Virus record (IMG/VR): IMGVR_UViG_3300047323_000361
Coordinates: 16,075 to 80,074 of that record
Length of the DNA stretch: 64,000 nucleotides
Reading direction: 5' to 3' (one strand)
From: a virus
In this document: positions 37,842 to 46,069 of the stretch, in pieces
How positions within the stretch are numbered: the stretch's first letter is position 1
Layout: each line of letters starts with the position of its first letter
Position numbers and translations under genes: made by a program
Notes under the pieces: model-generated
What the model was told of the DNA's origin: nothing
The model's database searches: none
The model's input: the letters and a program-made list of their open reading frames with translations, nothing else

Positions 37842-38163
37842 GCGAAATGGGGTTACCGCTTGCGTCGATGTACTGCTCGATGTCGTAGCCCATGTTCAGG
37901 CTGTTCAGCCGCTTCGCGCCGATCGACTTCACACGCAGTTCCAGGCGCTTGGTCCAGTCGGCGACATCGGCCGGGGAGACCGGGCCGATCTCGCACTGGC
38001 GCAGCCAGAGGATGGGGTCGAAGCGGTCGCTGGTGCCGGTGAGGGCGTCGGCGATGTTGAAGGCGATGTTGCGGCGGGCGTTGAAGTCCTGGTCGTCGGA
38101 GTCGGCGATGGCTGCGGACAGGGTCTCGTAGTCGCTGCGGCTCATGTTGCGGGGCGCGGGCAT
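37828..38163 (-). CDS. Hypothetical protein (111 aa)
   Basis: Helical, basic protein (SDYETLSAAIADSDDQDFNA and WTKRLELRVKSIGAKRLNSL). RBS CAGGAGGAGCCCGCC. Its final codons double as the -35 of the next promoter. Not recognised. Confidence 0.65.
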   Translation of the reverse strand: MPAPRNMSRSDYETLSAAIADSDDQDFNARRNIAFNIADALTGTSDRFDPILWLRQCEIGPVSPADVADWTKRLELRVKSIGAKRLNSLNMGYDIEQYIDASGNPISLDKQ

Positions 38164-38205
38164 GGCGGGCTCCTCCTGGTGCGGGGATTGATGTTCGCGG
38201 GAACA

Positions 38206-38248
38206 GTACGGGCCGCCCGGCTCAGGTGTCGAGTCGGACGGCCCGTAC
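38206..38248 (-). terminator. Stem-loop after 38267 gene
   Basis: GTACGGGCCG (38206-38215) and CGGCCCGTAC (38239-38248). No obvious U tract. Confidence 0.55.
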
Positions 38249-38266
38249 GCAGAGGGTGCGTATGGA

Positions 38267-38500
38267 TCACGTGGTGGGGCGGGTCAGGTGGTAGAACTTG
38301 CTGCCGTGGACGCGGATGGTGTAGCGGGTCGCGTCGGAGGACTCCACGAGCCGCGCCCTGTCGTAGATGGCGAGGTCCTTCCAGGCCTGCTCGGCGTCGG
38401 CCGGGACCATCTGGGCCGAGCTGGGGTCGTAGCCCAGGATCTCGGTGAACTCAGCCTTGATCTGGAGCATCTTCTTCGAGCCCCGGGGGATGGTGCGCAT
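38267..38500 (-). CDS. Hypothetical protein (77 aa)
   Basis: ATG at 38500 after GGAGACACCC. Contains KKMLQIKAEFTEILGYDPSS and TRYTIRVHGSKFYHLTR. Not recognised. Confidence 0.65.
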   Translation of the reverse strand: MRTIPRGSKKMLQIKAEFTEILGYDPSSAQMVPADAEQAWKDLAIYDRARLVESSDATRYTIRVHGSKFYHLTRPTT

Positions 38501-38517
38501 GGGTGTCTCCTGTCTGG

Positions 38518-39372
38518 TCAGGCGGCGATGCGGGTGCGGCTGCCGCCGATGGCGTGCTGGCTGCTGAGGCGGGCGGACTGCGCGGCGCTGTCTCCGGCCT
38601 GGCGGGCGGAGGTGCTGTAGGTGCTGCTGGTGGCGCCCTTCCAGGAGCCGCGCGCCCTGGAGGTCTTCGAGTAGTAGTCGCGGACCTCCTGCACCTTGTC
38701 CGCGAGGACCAGGGCGGCGGAGACCTCGATCTCGTACTCGACGCCGTTGTCCTTGCCGATGCTGGGCACGGTGTAGGTGTTCTTCTTGGCCTCCTCCAGT
38801 GCCTCCTGGCGGGCCGACCACAGGCGGGAGGAGATGCGGAGGGTGAAGGCGTCGTAGAAGTTGGCGCGGGCGGTGCGGCCGTCCATGGGCTTGGTGACGG
38901 TCTGGTAGTCCCACTCGCCCCAGTACGCGTCCCAGACCTTCTTCTTGCCGGTCACCTGCTCCTTCTTGTACTCACCGGTCTTCAGCCAGGCGTTGGCGGA
39001 CTCGGTCATCTGCACGAGCAGGGAGGCGTAGAGGGCCTCGACCACCTCGATGTCGCTGGGCATCCCGAACGCGATGACGAAGGTGGAGTTCATCGCGATG
39101 TTCAACTGGACGTCGTTGTTGTCGGCGACGGCCATGAACAGTTCGACCAGGCGGGCGTTGTTGTTCTTGCGGGGCTGGCCGATGGAGATGCGCTTGTGGG
39201 TGGGCTGCTCGCGCTGCTCCCGCTTGGCGGTGTGCTGGCGGGCTACGGCCAGGTCGATGCTGGTGAGGGTGGCCATGGCCTGCGCCTTGCGCATGTATGC
39301 CTCGGCCTCTTCGGGGGTGGAGGCGTTCTCGGCCTTGTTGAGGATCTTGGCCAGCTTGTCGAGGGTGCTCAT
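38518..39372 (-). CDS. DUF2786-containing protein (284 aa)
   Basis: ATG at 39372 after AGGAGGAGCACC. The N-terminal KLAKILNKAENASTPEEAEA and YMRKAQAMAT is the DUF2786 signature found in many actinobacterial and phage proteins. The middle is helical; the C-terminus is Ser/Ala-rich. Function unknown. Confidence 0.85.
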   Translation of the reverse strand: MSTLDKLAKILNKAENASTPEEAEAYMRKAQAMATLTSIDLAVARQHTAKREQREQPTHKRISIGQPRKNNNARLVELFMAVADNNDVQLNIAMNSTFVIAFGMPSDIEVVEALYASLLVQMTESANAWLKTGEYKKEQVTGKKKVWDAYWGEWDYQTVTKPMDGRTARANFYDAFTLRISSRLWSARQEALEEAKKNTYTVPSIGKDNGVEYEIEVSAALVLADKVQEVRDYYSKTSRARGSWKGATSSTYSTSARQAGDSAAQSARLSSQHAIGGSRTRIAA

Positions 39373-39412
39373 GTGGTGCTCCTCCTGGTGTGAGGCGGTT
39401 GGTGTGTGTTGA

Positions 39413-39441
39413 ACGCTACGGACTCGGGGAACCCTTGTCAA
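39413..39441 (-). promoter_or_regulatory. Promoter of 38267-39372 genes
   Basis: TTGACA (39436-39441), 17 bp, TAGCGT (39413-39418). Confidence 0.8.
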
Positions 39442-39460
39442 GCGATTCCCTGAAGCCGTT

Positions 39461-39976
39461 TTACACGCTGGCGAGGCTGCCGAAGCGGACGCCGTGCTGG
39501 GCGTACGAGTCGGTGAGCAGCAGGCCGACCTCGGGGCCCATGACCTCGCGCACCATGTACAGGAAGGTGCTGGCGAACGCGGGGCCGTGGGCCTCGCCAT
39601 GGTTGGCCAGGTGGTGGCTCAGTTCGTGCAGGATGACGATCTCCCGCAGGGCCCAGCCGCTGCTGGTCGTGCGGTCGGGGATGACCAGGGTGCGGGTCAG
39701 GGGCTCGTAGTGGGCGAAGCGCCGCCCCGCCCGGCGTCGTACGCGGACCGGCAGGACGGTGCGCTCGGGCCACATGTCCTTGACCCAGTTGAGGCCGAGG
39801 ACGGCGTCGATGTAGCGCTGGATGGACTCCAGGTCGCCGAACTTGCGCTCCAGGGGCACCAGCAGGCTGGAGCCGTAGAAGTCGAAGGTGGGCACGTCGG
39901 CCTTGGCGAGGGATGCGAGGGTGTCGCGGACGAGGTACTCGGCGTCGTAGACGCGCTGGCGCTGGTTGTCTCGCAT
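39461..39976 (-). CDS. Zinc metallohydrolase, TIGR04338-like
   Basis: 171 aa. HELSHH (in IVILHELSHHLANHGEAHG) supplies the zinc and catalytic residues of the gluzincin type, with HGPAFASTFLYMVREVMGPE after it, as in the small actinobacterial TIGR04338 family. Substrate unknown. Shared leader with CCACACCAGGAGG. Confidence 0.8.
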   Translation of the reverse strand: MRDNQRQRVYDAEYLVRDTLASLAKADVPTFDFYGSSLLVPLERKFGDLESIQRYIDAVLGLNWVKDMWPERTVLPVRVRRRAGRRFAHYEPLTRTLVIPDRTTSSGWALREIVILHELSHHLANHGEAHGPAFASTFLYMVREVMGPEVGLLLTDSYAQHGVRFGSLASV

Positions 39977-40018
39977 GGGGTGCTCCTCCTGGTGTGGGGG
40001 CGGGTGGTGATGAGGGAA

Positions 40019-40046
40019 ACAATACTCAGGAAGCGATACTCGTCAA
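40019..40046 (-). promoter_or_regulatory. Promoter of metallohydrolase gene
   Basis: TTGACG (40041-40046), 16 bp, TATTGT (40019-40024). A half-site GGAAGCAGTAA follows upstream at 40057. Confidence 0.6.
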
Positions 40047-40063
40047 GCCGTATCCAGGAAGCA

Positions 40064-40102
40064 GTAAGCCGTGAGCTGCGTCACACGCGGCCCACGGCTT
40101 AC
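40064..40102 (-). terminator. Terminator after 40123 gene
   Basis: GTAAGCCGTG (40064-40073) and CACGGCTTAC (40093-40102). Confidence 0.65.
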
Positions 40103-40122
40103 CTGGTTGACTTGCTCTGGAA

Positions 40123-40521
40123 TTACTTGCTAGATGTTGGCGTTTCCGTGACCGTTTCCTTCGGGCACGGAATCTTGACCTGCACGGAATGCGTGTGCGC
40201 CAGCCCGTATACGGGGGCGTACGGCGTGGCCGAGGACGTAGGTGCGGGTATTGCGGGCGAAGGCCCGACCACGAGCGATACCTTGCACGTACCCGAGGAT
40301 TGCGACTTCGTCGCTTCCGGTGTCGGTGCGGACAGATACCTGGTCACCGTAGGCACGGGCTGCGGCGAGGAATCCCCTTCGTATGCCGGAGAATCCGACT
40401 GGGGATTCTCGGTATGAAGCCCGGAGAAATCCGACTGGGCAACCGCCGAGATCCCGAATGCCGGTACGGCGAGAATTCCGATTGCCGCAAGGGCGACTTT
40501 GATGCGCTGGATTCCGTTCAT
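40123..40521 (-). CDS. Secreted hypothetical protein (132 aa) with LHT tag
   Basis: Signal peptide GIQRIKVALAAIGILAVPAF, then a Pro/Ser/Thr-rich region and two Cys (GTCKVS, IPCPKE) that could form a disulfide. SGLHTENPQ near residue 35 is CTT-CAT-ACC (40411-40419), in a likely flexible linker. ATGA overlap with the zinc-finger gene upstream. Not recognised. Confidence 0.7.
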   Translation of the reverse strand: MNGIQRIKVALAAIGILAVPAFGISAVAQSDFSGLHTENPQSDSPAYEGDSSPQPVPTVTRYLSAPTPEATKSQSSGTCKVSLVVGPSPAIPAPTSSATPYAPVYGLAHTHSVQVKIPCPKETVTETPTSSK

Positions 40522-40667
40522 ACCAGCACCGTACCGAAGCCCTCGCAGTGGACACAGTCGGCGCCATCCCGGTCCTCACCGGACCCGTAGCACCTCTTGC
40601 AGTCGATCTCCTCTGCCGCGCCCTCGCCGGTTTCGGCGGGAGACACTGCATGCACGTGTGCGCTCAT
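40518..40667 (-). CDS. DnaJ-type zinc-finger small protein (49 aa)
   Basis: Two C-x-x-C-x-G repeats: CKRCYGSG and CVHCEGFG, the pattern of DnaJ central zinc fingers and of small stand-alone proteins common in phages. ATG at 40667; stop overlaps the next ATG. Confidence 0.7.
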   Translation of the reverse strand: MSAHVHAVSPAETGEGAAEEIDCKRCYGSGEDRDGADCVHCEGFGTVLV

Positions 40668-40679
40668 GAGAAGTACTAA

Positions 40680-42218
40680 CTAACCTTCCTGGTTGATGTA
40701 AGTTGGTACGTCGACGATTTCGGCGTCGATGAAACCGGTAGAGGCCTCGATCATCCGGTCCGCAGAGACGGGCCTGTCGAGCGCTGTCATCTGTTCCCCG
40801 GCGTCCCGGCCGAAGATACGGCTGATCATACCGGCCCCGCCGCCATTCCCCTTAGCCTCCAGTTTCACGGAGAAGGAGTCCTGCTCCAGTTCCGTCTTCA
40901 CCTTCACGAGTTTCTGGAGCCGGTCGATCTCGCCGGAGAGGTTCGGATCCGCGTAGCCACCGGTCATATCCTCGACCATCTTCATGAAGAGGACCCGCTG
41001 CGCCTGCATCTCGATGAGTGAATTCTGGAGCGACTGCATCTGCTGCTTGCTCTTCACTTCGACCGGGATGTCGTACGCGCAGTTGGCATTCTGGTCGAAG
41101 GCCGGGCACTTCGAGGACAGGAAGCAGGACGAACAGGCGCGCATGGACTGGCTGCGCACGGTCAGGAGAGGGATGTCCCGCTCCTTGTTCACACCGTCCT
41201 CGGGGTCGGTGTAGACCTCCTTCTCCTGCACCAGGCCGATGACCGGCAAGTTGGTACGCGGGCGGTCTCTGCGGACGGCCGGAGTTGTCACCGGGTTGAG
41301 CGTTTTTCCGTCCTCCGTATCAACTTCAGTGCCCTGCATTTGAGAGAAACTCGAAAGTACCCCTCCGGCAGAAGTAGTAACTGCTTGGGCTTCCTGCGGC
41401 CGGTGCTGGTCGATCGAGGTGGCCAACTGCTGCCACGACCAGATGGTGAACCGCAGGACTTCGTCGTTCTCTCCGGCCTCGATACGGTCGGCGTCGAAGC
41501 CCGCTTCGGTGAACAGAGTGCGGTGCCTTTTCCGCGCCTGGTCCTTGTACTTCTTCGGGTAGCGCTTCAATTCCCTGCCGTTCCACACAATGGTGTCACC
41601 GTACTGGGAAGGGGAAAGCCAGGACGTCGAGGCGACGCTGTCCCAGTTCACGGCAGCCATTTCCGCAGGCTTAGTCATCGCCACTCCGTGGAGTAGCGTG
41701 CCGTATTTCCGGGTGATCTCGTTGAGCACCGGGGTGAGATTCCGGCCGTCGAGATCTGTCTGCGGCACACCGACTCGCTTATACCGCTGGGCGAGTTTAT
41801 CGAGTTCGTCGACTCCCCATTCCGAATGCCATATCGGAAGGAACTTGTCTTCCGGCAGGTCCTCGTAGAAGTCCTCTCGCCGGGCCTCGATCCATTCCCG
41901 TCCGAGAACGACAGCGTCGAACTCGGACACCATATGAAGGGAATCGATGTTCTGCTGGACGAACGCCTCGTAATGCGCGGCGATGTCCTTCAGTTCGCCG
42001 ATCGAGTACTTGTCGTCGTCGGCCTTGTTGACCGTGTAGGCGCCGGAGTCCAGGAAGACCTTCTGGTTTTCGAGGTAGTTGTCCTCGATCAGCCAGGGCC
42101 TCGTGAACTTGGTCCGGCGCCGCAGGCCCATGTACGAGAGGGAGACGGTTTCGACGCCTTCCTCGGCCAGCATCTTGCGCCAGCCGGGAATCTCGGATCC
42201 GCCGAGGAAGAGGTGCAC
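40680..42218 (-). CDS. TGT/DpdA-like TIM-barrel candidate with Cys cluster (512 aa)
   Basis: N-terminal ~280 residues read like a tRNA-guanine transglycosylase-type barrel: HLFLGGSEIPGWRKML, QKVFLDSGAYTV, LPIWHSEWGVDELDKLA and LLHGVAMTKPAEMAAVNWDS. Some phages use such DpdA proteins to put 7-deazaguanine in DNA. A four-Cys cluster follows (CSSCFLSSKCPAFDQNANC), zinc or Fe-S, then coiled coil. No 7-deazaguanine synthesis gene is in the window, so this is a tentative assignment. DSLHMV uses CTT-CAT-ATG (41931-41939), a variant of the motif. Confidence 0.45.
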   Translation of the reverse strand: MHLFLGGSEIPGWRKMLAEEGVETVSLSYMGLRRRTKFTRPWLIEDNYLENQKVFLDSGAYTVNKADDDKYSIGELKDIAAHYEAFVQQNIDSLHMVSEFDAVVLGREWIEARREDFYEDLPEDKFLPIWHSEWGVDELDKLAQRYKRVGVPQTDLDGRNLTPVLNEITRKYGTLLHGVAMTKPAEMAAVNWDSVASTSWLSPSQYGDTIVWNGRELKRYPKKYKDQARKRHRTLFTEAGFDADRIEAGENDEVLRFTIWSWQQLATSIDQHRPQEAQAVTTSAGGVLSSFSQMQGTEVDTEDGKTLNPVTTPAVRRDRPRTNLPVIGLVQEKEVYTDPEDGVNKERDIPLLTVRSQSMRACSSCFLSSKCPAFDQNANCAYDIPVEVKSKQQMQSLQNSLIEMQAQRVLFMKMVEDMTGGYADPNLSGEIDRLQKLVKVKTELEQDSFSVKLEAKGNGGGAGMISRIFGRDAGEQMTALDRPVSADRMIEASTGFIDAEIVDVPTYINQEG

Positions 42219-42244
42219 GGTTGGGTTCTCCGAATCTGCTTGGG

Positions 42245-42928
42245 TTACTTCGGGGGCTGTACGGCGCTCTTCGGGAAGAGGCCGGGCTGAGTCACGCGGG
42301 GCTTCTTGGCGGCCGGAGCGCCGACGGCGGGCTTCTGCCGGGGGCCCGGCGAGGCAGCCATCCCGAACTGCTGCGGGGAGCGGACCTGGCTCGGGCCGAA
42401 CAGTCCGGCCTGGACGACGCGCTGCGGCTTGGCGGCCGGTGGCGGCGTCTGCGGGGCCGACTGGACGGGGGTGCCCGAGGTGGCGGCGTGGGTGCCGAAC
42501 GCGGCGTGGAAGTCGTCCCAGGCACCGCCGGAGGGCTTGCTCTGCGCCTGGATGCCGTTCATCCGGGCGTTGAAGGTATGAAGGAGGTCAGAGGCCGCGC
42601 TGGAGTGCTGGGCGTGCCAGGCGTCGAGGCTGGAGGAGTGGTCCTCGCGCACCCGCTGGATGTCTGCGTGGTTCTTGATGCCGTTGGCGATGCCCTCGCG
42701 GCTCATCACGCGGGCGTGCATGCTGCTGTCCTCGGCCGGGGCGCTCTGCTGGCCCTGTCCCTTGACGCGGATCTTGATGCGGGAGTTGGCGGGCTGCTGG
42801 CCGTTCTTGGCGTTCTCCAGGTCGCTGACGCGCTGCTCGACGCTGCGGCGCGAGCCGGGGAACTGGAGGGGCTGGAGGTAGCGGTCGCGGATCTGGGTCG
42901 CGATGGAATGGAAGACGGAGCCACTCAT
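42245..42928 (-). CDS. Hypothetical P/Q/A-rich protein (227 aa) with LHT tag
   Basis: Helical N-terminus, then low-complexity P/Q/A-rich C-terminus (QTPPPAAKPQRVVQAGLFGP). LLHTF from CTT-CAT-ACC at 42575-42583. AGLFGPS and PGLFPKS at the end look like a repeated short peptide. Possibly virion-associated; no family. Confidence 0.65.
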   Translation of the reverse strand: MSGSVFHSIATQIRDRYLQPLQFPGSRRSVEQRVSDLENAKNGQQPANSRIKIRVKGQGQQSAPAEDSSMHARVMSREGIANGIKNHADIQRVREDHSSSLDAWHAQHSSAASDLLHTFNARMNGIQAQSKPSGGAWDDFHAAFGTHAATSGTPVQSAPQTPPPAAKPQRVVQAGLFGPSQVRSPQQFGMAASPGPRQKPAVGAPAAKKPRVTQPGLFPKSAVQPPK

Positions 42929-43224
42929 GGCCGTATGTCCCTTCTCAGGAAGTAGAGGTAGCGGTGACCGGCCAGGAAGGAGGCCAGGAAGCCGACGCTG
43001 ATCAGCGACCGCGCGGACGCGCTCGACGCCAGGAAAATGGCGGTGAAGACGGTCACGTTGGTGCTGTAGACGAAGAGGGTGGCGGCGAGCCATCGCTCTG
43101 CGGCGCCGAGCTGGCGCCAGGCGGGGATCGTCGCGCGCAGAAGCAGGGCCGCGAACGCTGCTCCGGTGAGGACGGAGAGGATGCGGGCGATGCCGATGAA
43201 CAGGACATAGCCGTTGCTGGTCAC
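42925..43224 (-). CDS. Three-helix membrane protein (99 aa)
   Basis: GTGA overlap upstream. Hydrophobic segments ARILSVLTGAAFAALLL, WLAATLFVYSTNVTVFTAIF and SLISVGFLASFLAGHRYLYF. Size and topology fit a holin-like or unknown phage membrane protein; proximity to lysis genes is only moderate (endolysin 4 kb away). Confidence 0.65.
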   Translation of the reverse strand: MTSNGYVLFIGIARILSVLTGAAFAALLLRATIPAWRQLGAAERWLAATLFVYSTNVTVFTAIFLASSASARSLISVGFLASFLAGHRYLYFLRRDIRP

Positions 43225-43715
43225 AGGATCTCCATGTGTGGGCGCTGATCTTCTTCGCGTAGTGCTCGCTGCCTCTCCACTTCGTCCACCAGGGCGGACC
43301 AGGGGGTGACGCTCTCCTGGTAGTCGGGGCGGAAGCGTGGGGAGGAGTAGTTGGGGTGGAGGTAGTTGAGGACTCCGACCCCGTGGGCCATGACGTGGGC
43401 GGCGATCTCCGGGTCGGGCTCGATCAGCAGCTCGACGTGGCATCCGGCCTGCCGTAGCCGGGAGATCTGCCGCATCCTTCGTTCGGCCGGGTCCTCGGGA
43501 TCCCGCAGGTGTGCGGGGATGAGGTAGGGGTGCTTGTTGAAGCCGTTGACGCGCAGCCAGTGCTTGACCGGCTCGACGTCGGTGTTGTCGGTGATGAGGG
43601 CGACCCGGTAGGTCTCCATCAGGCCCCAGTACAGGCGCTGGCCCTGGTGGATGACGGCTTCGCCGACCTCCTTGGACAGCACGCCCTCAACGACGATGGC
43701 GACGGTTGCAGTCAT
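43221..43715 (-). CDS. Hypothetical protein, HAD-like fold (164 aa)
   Basis: TVAIVVEGVLSKEVGEAVIH at the start and YRVALITDNTDVEPVKHWL resemble the alternating strand/helix layout of HAD-type hydrolases, but the DxD nucleophile motif is not present (VEGVL instead). Not assigned. Confidence 0.55.
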   Translation of the reverse strand: MTATVAIVVEGVLSKEVGEAVIHQGQRLYWGLMETYRVALITDNTDVEPVKHWLRVNGFNKHPYLIPAHLRDPEDPAERRMRQISRLRQAGCHVELLIEPDPEIAAHVMAHGVGVLNYLHPNYSSPRFRPDYQESVTPWSALVDEVERQRALREEDQRPHMEIL

Positions 43716-43721
43716 CGTCGA

Positions 43722-44582
43722 TCACCCGTGCCGGTGTTCGATCAGGCCCTCGCGGTGGGCCTTGTCATGGGCGCGGACGGCCTTGCGCTGGTCGTGCTCC
43801 AGGAAGCGGGGGCTCATCCCGTGTGCCTGGATCAGGTGCTCGTGCACGGCGTCGAGGTCGGTATGGGTCTTGATCTTGGGTTCGACGGGGGCGGTCTTCT
43901 CGAACTGGTCGAGGTTGAGGACGTGGGCCCCGACATGGGTGTCTCCCCGGCCGCGCGCTTCGGCGAGCCGGTGGTGCGCGTCGGCGACGTACGGTGTGCC
44001 GCCCTGGATGACCACCTTCACGTGCGGGTGGTCGGGGGCCAGCGGGCCGGTGATGTAGGAGTGTGAGCCGGTCTCGTACGCGGTCTGGCCGGTGTGCAGG
44101 ACGGCGCTGGTGCTGATGCTCTGGAACTCGGCGTGCTTGTTCCAGAAGGCCTCGTTGCCGTGGCTCATCTGCGGGCCGTGCTTCTCGTACCACTTGTCGT
44201 CGATCTTGGTGTCGACGACGTTGCCGTGCCCGTCGAGGTGCCCGAACTGCTGCGGGTTGTGCGGCGGGCCCATGACCATCTGCCCCTCGGACTGGGGGTA
44301 GTTGGTGCGCTCCTCGTCATGGATGAGCGTCTCGTCGCGGGCGGCGCCGAGCGAGGTGACCTTGGTGAACATCCCGCCGCTGTGAGGCGTGGGATGCCCG
44401 ATATGAAGTGCGCCGGGCTTGGCCTGGAGGTGCAGCGGTGTGTCCTTGGTCAGGTGGTAGGCCGCGCGGAGCGCGGTCTGCTTCTGGCCTTGGGCTGAGA
44501 CCCTGCTGCCCAGGGGGACCGGGAGGGCGGTCTGTTCGAACTGTGGACCGGCGGTGTCCGGCTTACTGCGGGAAGGTGCCAT
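43722..44582 (-). CDS. ParB/Srx-like domain protein (286 aa)
   Basis: The segment VKVVIQGGTPYVADAHHRLA followed by EARGRGDTHVGAHVL matches the ParB-like fold core (dG...DGHHR) seen in several phage proteins. The rest is His-rich and unassigned. ALHIG near residue 60 is CTT-CAT-ATC (44400-44408); VLHTG further on uses CTG-CAC-ACC and is not a motif copy. TGATG overlap upstream. Confidence 0.65.
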   Translation of the reverse strand: MAPSRSKPDTAGPQFEQTALPVPLGSRVSAQGQKQTALRAAYHLTKDTPLHLQAKPGALHIGHPTPHSGGMFTKVTSLGAARDETLIHDEERTNYPQSEGQMVMGPPHNPQQFGHLDGHGNVVDTKIDDKWYEKHGPQMSHGNEAFWNKHAEFQSISTSAVLHTGQTAYETGSHSYITGPLAPDHPHVKVVIQGGTPYVADAHHRLAEARGRGDTHVGAHVLNLDQFEKTAPVEPKIKTHTDLDAVHEHLIQAHGMSPRFLEHDQRKAVRAHDKAHREGLIEHRHG

Positions 44583-45574
44583 CACGCTCTCCTGTAGGGG
44601 GTGTTCCAGAGGGCCGCCTTGGCCAGGGCCACGGCAGCGTCATCGAGGGGAGCCCCGTACAGATCCGTTTCTTGTGCTTTGCGGGCCTCGGTCTCCGCTG
44701 TGGCGAGGGCGCTCAGGGCCTGGACGGTCCCGGCTTCCTTGTGTGCCTGCCAGCGGAAGTTGTAGTAGTCGCCGTAGCCCTCGCCGGTCCCGGAGAAGGC
44801 CATGCGGCGGCTGAGGTGGATGTCGTCGAAGAGGGCCTTGGCCTGCTCGGTGACGATGCGCTGGGAGTCCATGGCGTTCTTCCAGGCCGGGCTGTTCTCC
44901 ACGGACTGGGCGGCCTGGGAGCGCAGGAGGCCGTAGCGCTTGACGAGCAGCTCGGCCTGCTTCTGTTCGGCTTCGACGGCGGTCTTCCACTCGGCCGGGT
45001 AGAGGCTGCGCGGGTCGTCCGGCAGCTCGGGCGGGGTGATGTCCCAGCGGTCGGCGGTGAGGTTGTAGGCCGCGTAGGGGTGAATTGCGGCGATGCTGTG
45101 CGAGGTCGTACCCGGGTTCAGGTAGTAGGTGACCTCGTACGTCTGGCCGTGGAAGTTTGTGTTCGCGGTGGACGGCCACAGGTTCCGCTTGAGGTCTGTG
45201 TTCAGGAGGTCCGCGAATTCCGTTTCGCTGATTCCCTGGAAGGTGGGATTGGCCTCGTAGAACTTGGGGAAGTCGACGCCGAAGAGAACGTCGAGGTCGC
45301 CGTTGCCTCGGTCTCCGGCCCACTGGTAGGAGATGCCGGAGCCTGCGAGCCAGGCCGCTGACCAGGTGCGAGCGCCCTTGTAGCGGGCGTCGAGGAAGTT
45401 GTTCAGGATGCCGAGGATGTGGTCACGCACGTCGGGCTTGATGTGCTTGCCGTCGAAGATGTGCGGGTCCAGTCCGCGCTGCGGCGTGCTGAAATAGCCG
45501 GATGCCCCCGAGTGAATGTCGGGCTGTGCTCCCTGGCTTACTGCTCGATTGAGGTAGAACTCGTATCCGGCCAT
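44582..45574 (-). CDS. Pol-beta-type nucleotidyltransferase-like protein (330 aa)
   Basis: AWLAGSGISYQWAGDRGNGD followed by LDVLFGVDF matches the G-S...D-x-D motif of nucleotidyltransferases. Similar proteins are annotated in other actinophages. C-terminal half is helical. Substrate unknown. Confidence 0.65.
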   Translation of the reverse strand: MAGYEFYLNRAVSQGAQPDIHSGASGYFSTPQRGLDPHIFDGKHIKPDVRDHILGILNNFLDARYKGARTWSAAWLAGSGISYQWAGDRGNGDLDVLFGVDFPKFYEANPTFQGISETEFADLLNTDLKRNLWPSTANTNFHGQTYEVTYYLNPGTTSHSIAAIHPYAAYNLTADRWDITPPELPDDPRSLYPAEWKTAVEAEQKQAELLVKRYGLLRSQAAQSVENSPAWKNAMDSQRIVTEQAKALFDDIHLSRRMAFSGTGEGYGDYYNFRWQAHKEAGTVQALSALATAETEARKAQETDLYGAPLDDAAVALAKAALWNTPYRRA

Positions 45575-45599
45575 GGTTTCGATTCTAGCTGGAATAGGG

Positions 45600-45634
45600 A
45601 AAGCCCCCGATTCTGCAATTGAATCGGGGGCTTT
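45600..45634. terminator. Terminator upstream of nucleotidyltransferase gene
   Basis: AAAGCCCCCGATT and AATCGGGGGCTTT, a 13-bp perfect stem with T run, ending the transcript from the 45652 gene. Confidence 0.9.
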
Positions 45635-45651
45635 AGTAGTTGCTATTTCTC

Positions 45652-46041
45652 TCAGAGTTTGAGAGAAGCGCGGAGTTGGGCCTCCTGGGCCTGCCGCTGC
45701 ATCGCCTGTCCGACCATCATCATCTGCTGCTGGGTGCGCTGGGCCGTCTCCATGACGGTGAGGTCCTTCTGGACCACGGCGACGGCGCCGTAGATGTCGT
45801 CCGGGGTGGCTCCTCGCCGGGGGACGAACTTCTGGGTCAGGTCGCTGGTGGCGACGACGGCGCCGTCCAGGCCGACGGCGACGAGGAACGCCGTGGTGAC
45901 CGGGGTGCCGATCTCGTCCTCGGCGGGCGGGTTCTCCTCCGCCATCTTGGCCAGGGCCTCACGCTGCTCGGGCGTGAGGTCGTCGGTATGAAGCGCGGTG
46001 CTGTCGCTGCTGGGGGTCTGACCGAGGATCGGGATGCTCAT
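45652..46041 (-). CDS. Hypothetical protein (129 aa) with LHT tag
   Basis: ALHTDDLTPEQREALAK near residue 17 contains CTT-CAT-ACC (45985-45993). C-terminal Gln/Met-rich helix (QRTQQQMMMVGQAMQRQAQE). Possibly a virion or scaffold-like helical protein; no family. Confidence 0.65.
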   Translation of the reverse strand: MSIPILGQTPSSDSTALHTDDLTPEQREALAKMAEENPPAEDEIGTPVTTAFLVAVGLDGAVVATSDLTQKFVPRRGATPDDIYGAVAVVQKDLTVMETAQRTQQQMMMVGQAMQRQAQEAQLRASLKL

Positions 46042-46069
46042 GTGTGCTCCAGGTATGTGTCGGGTGGGG

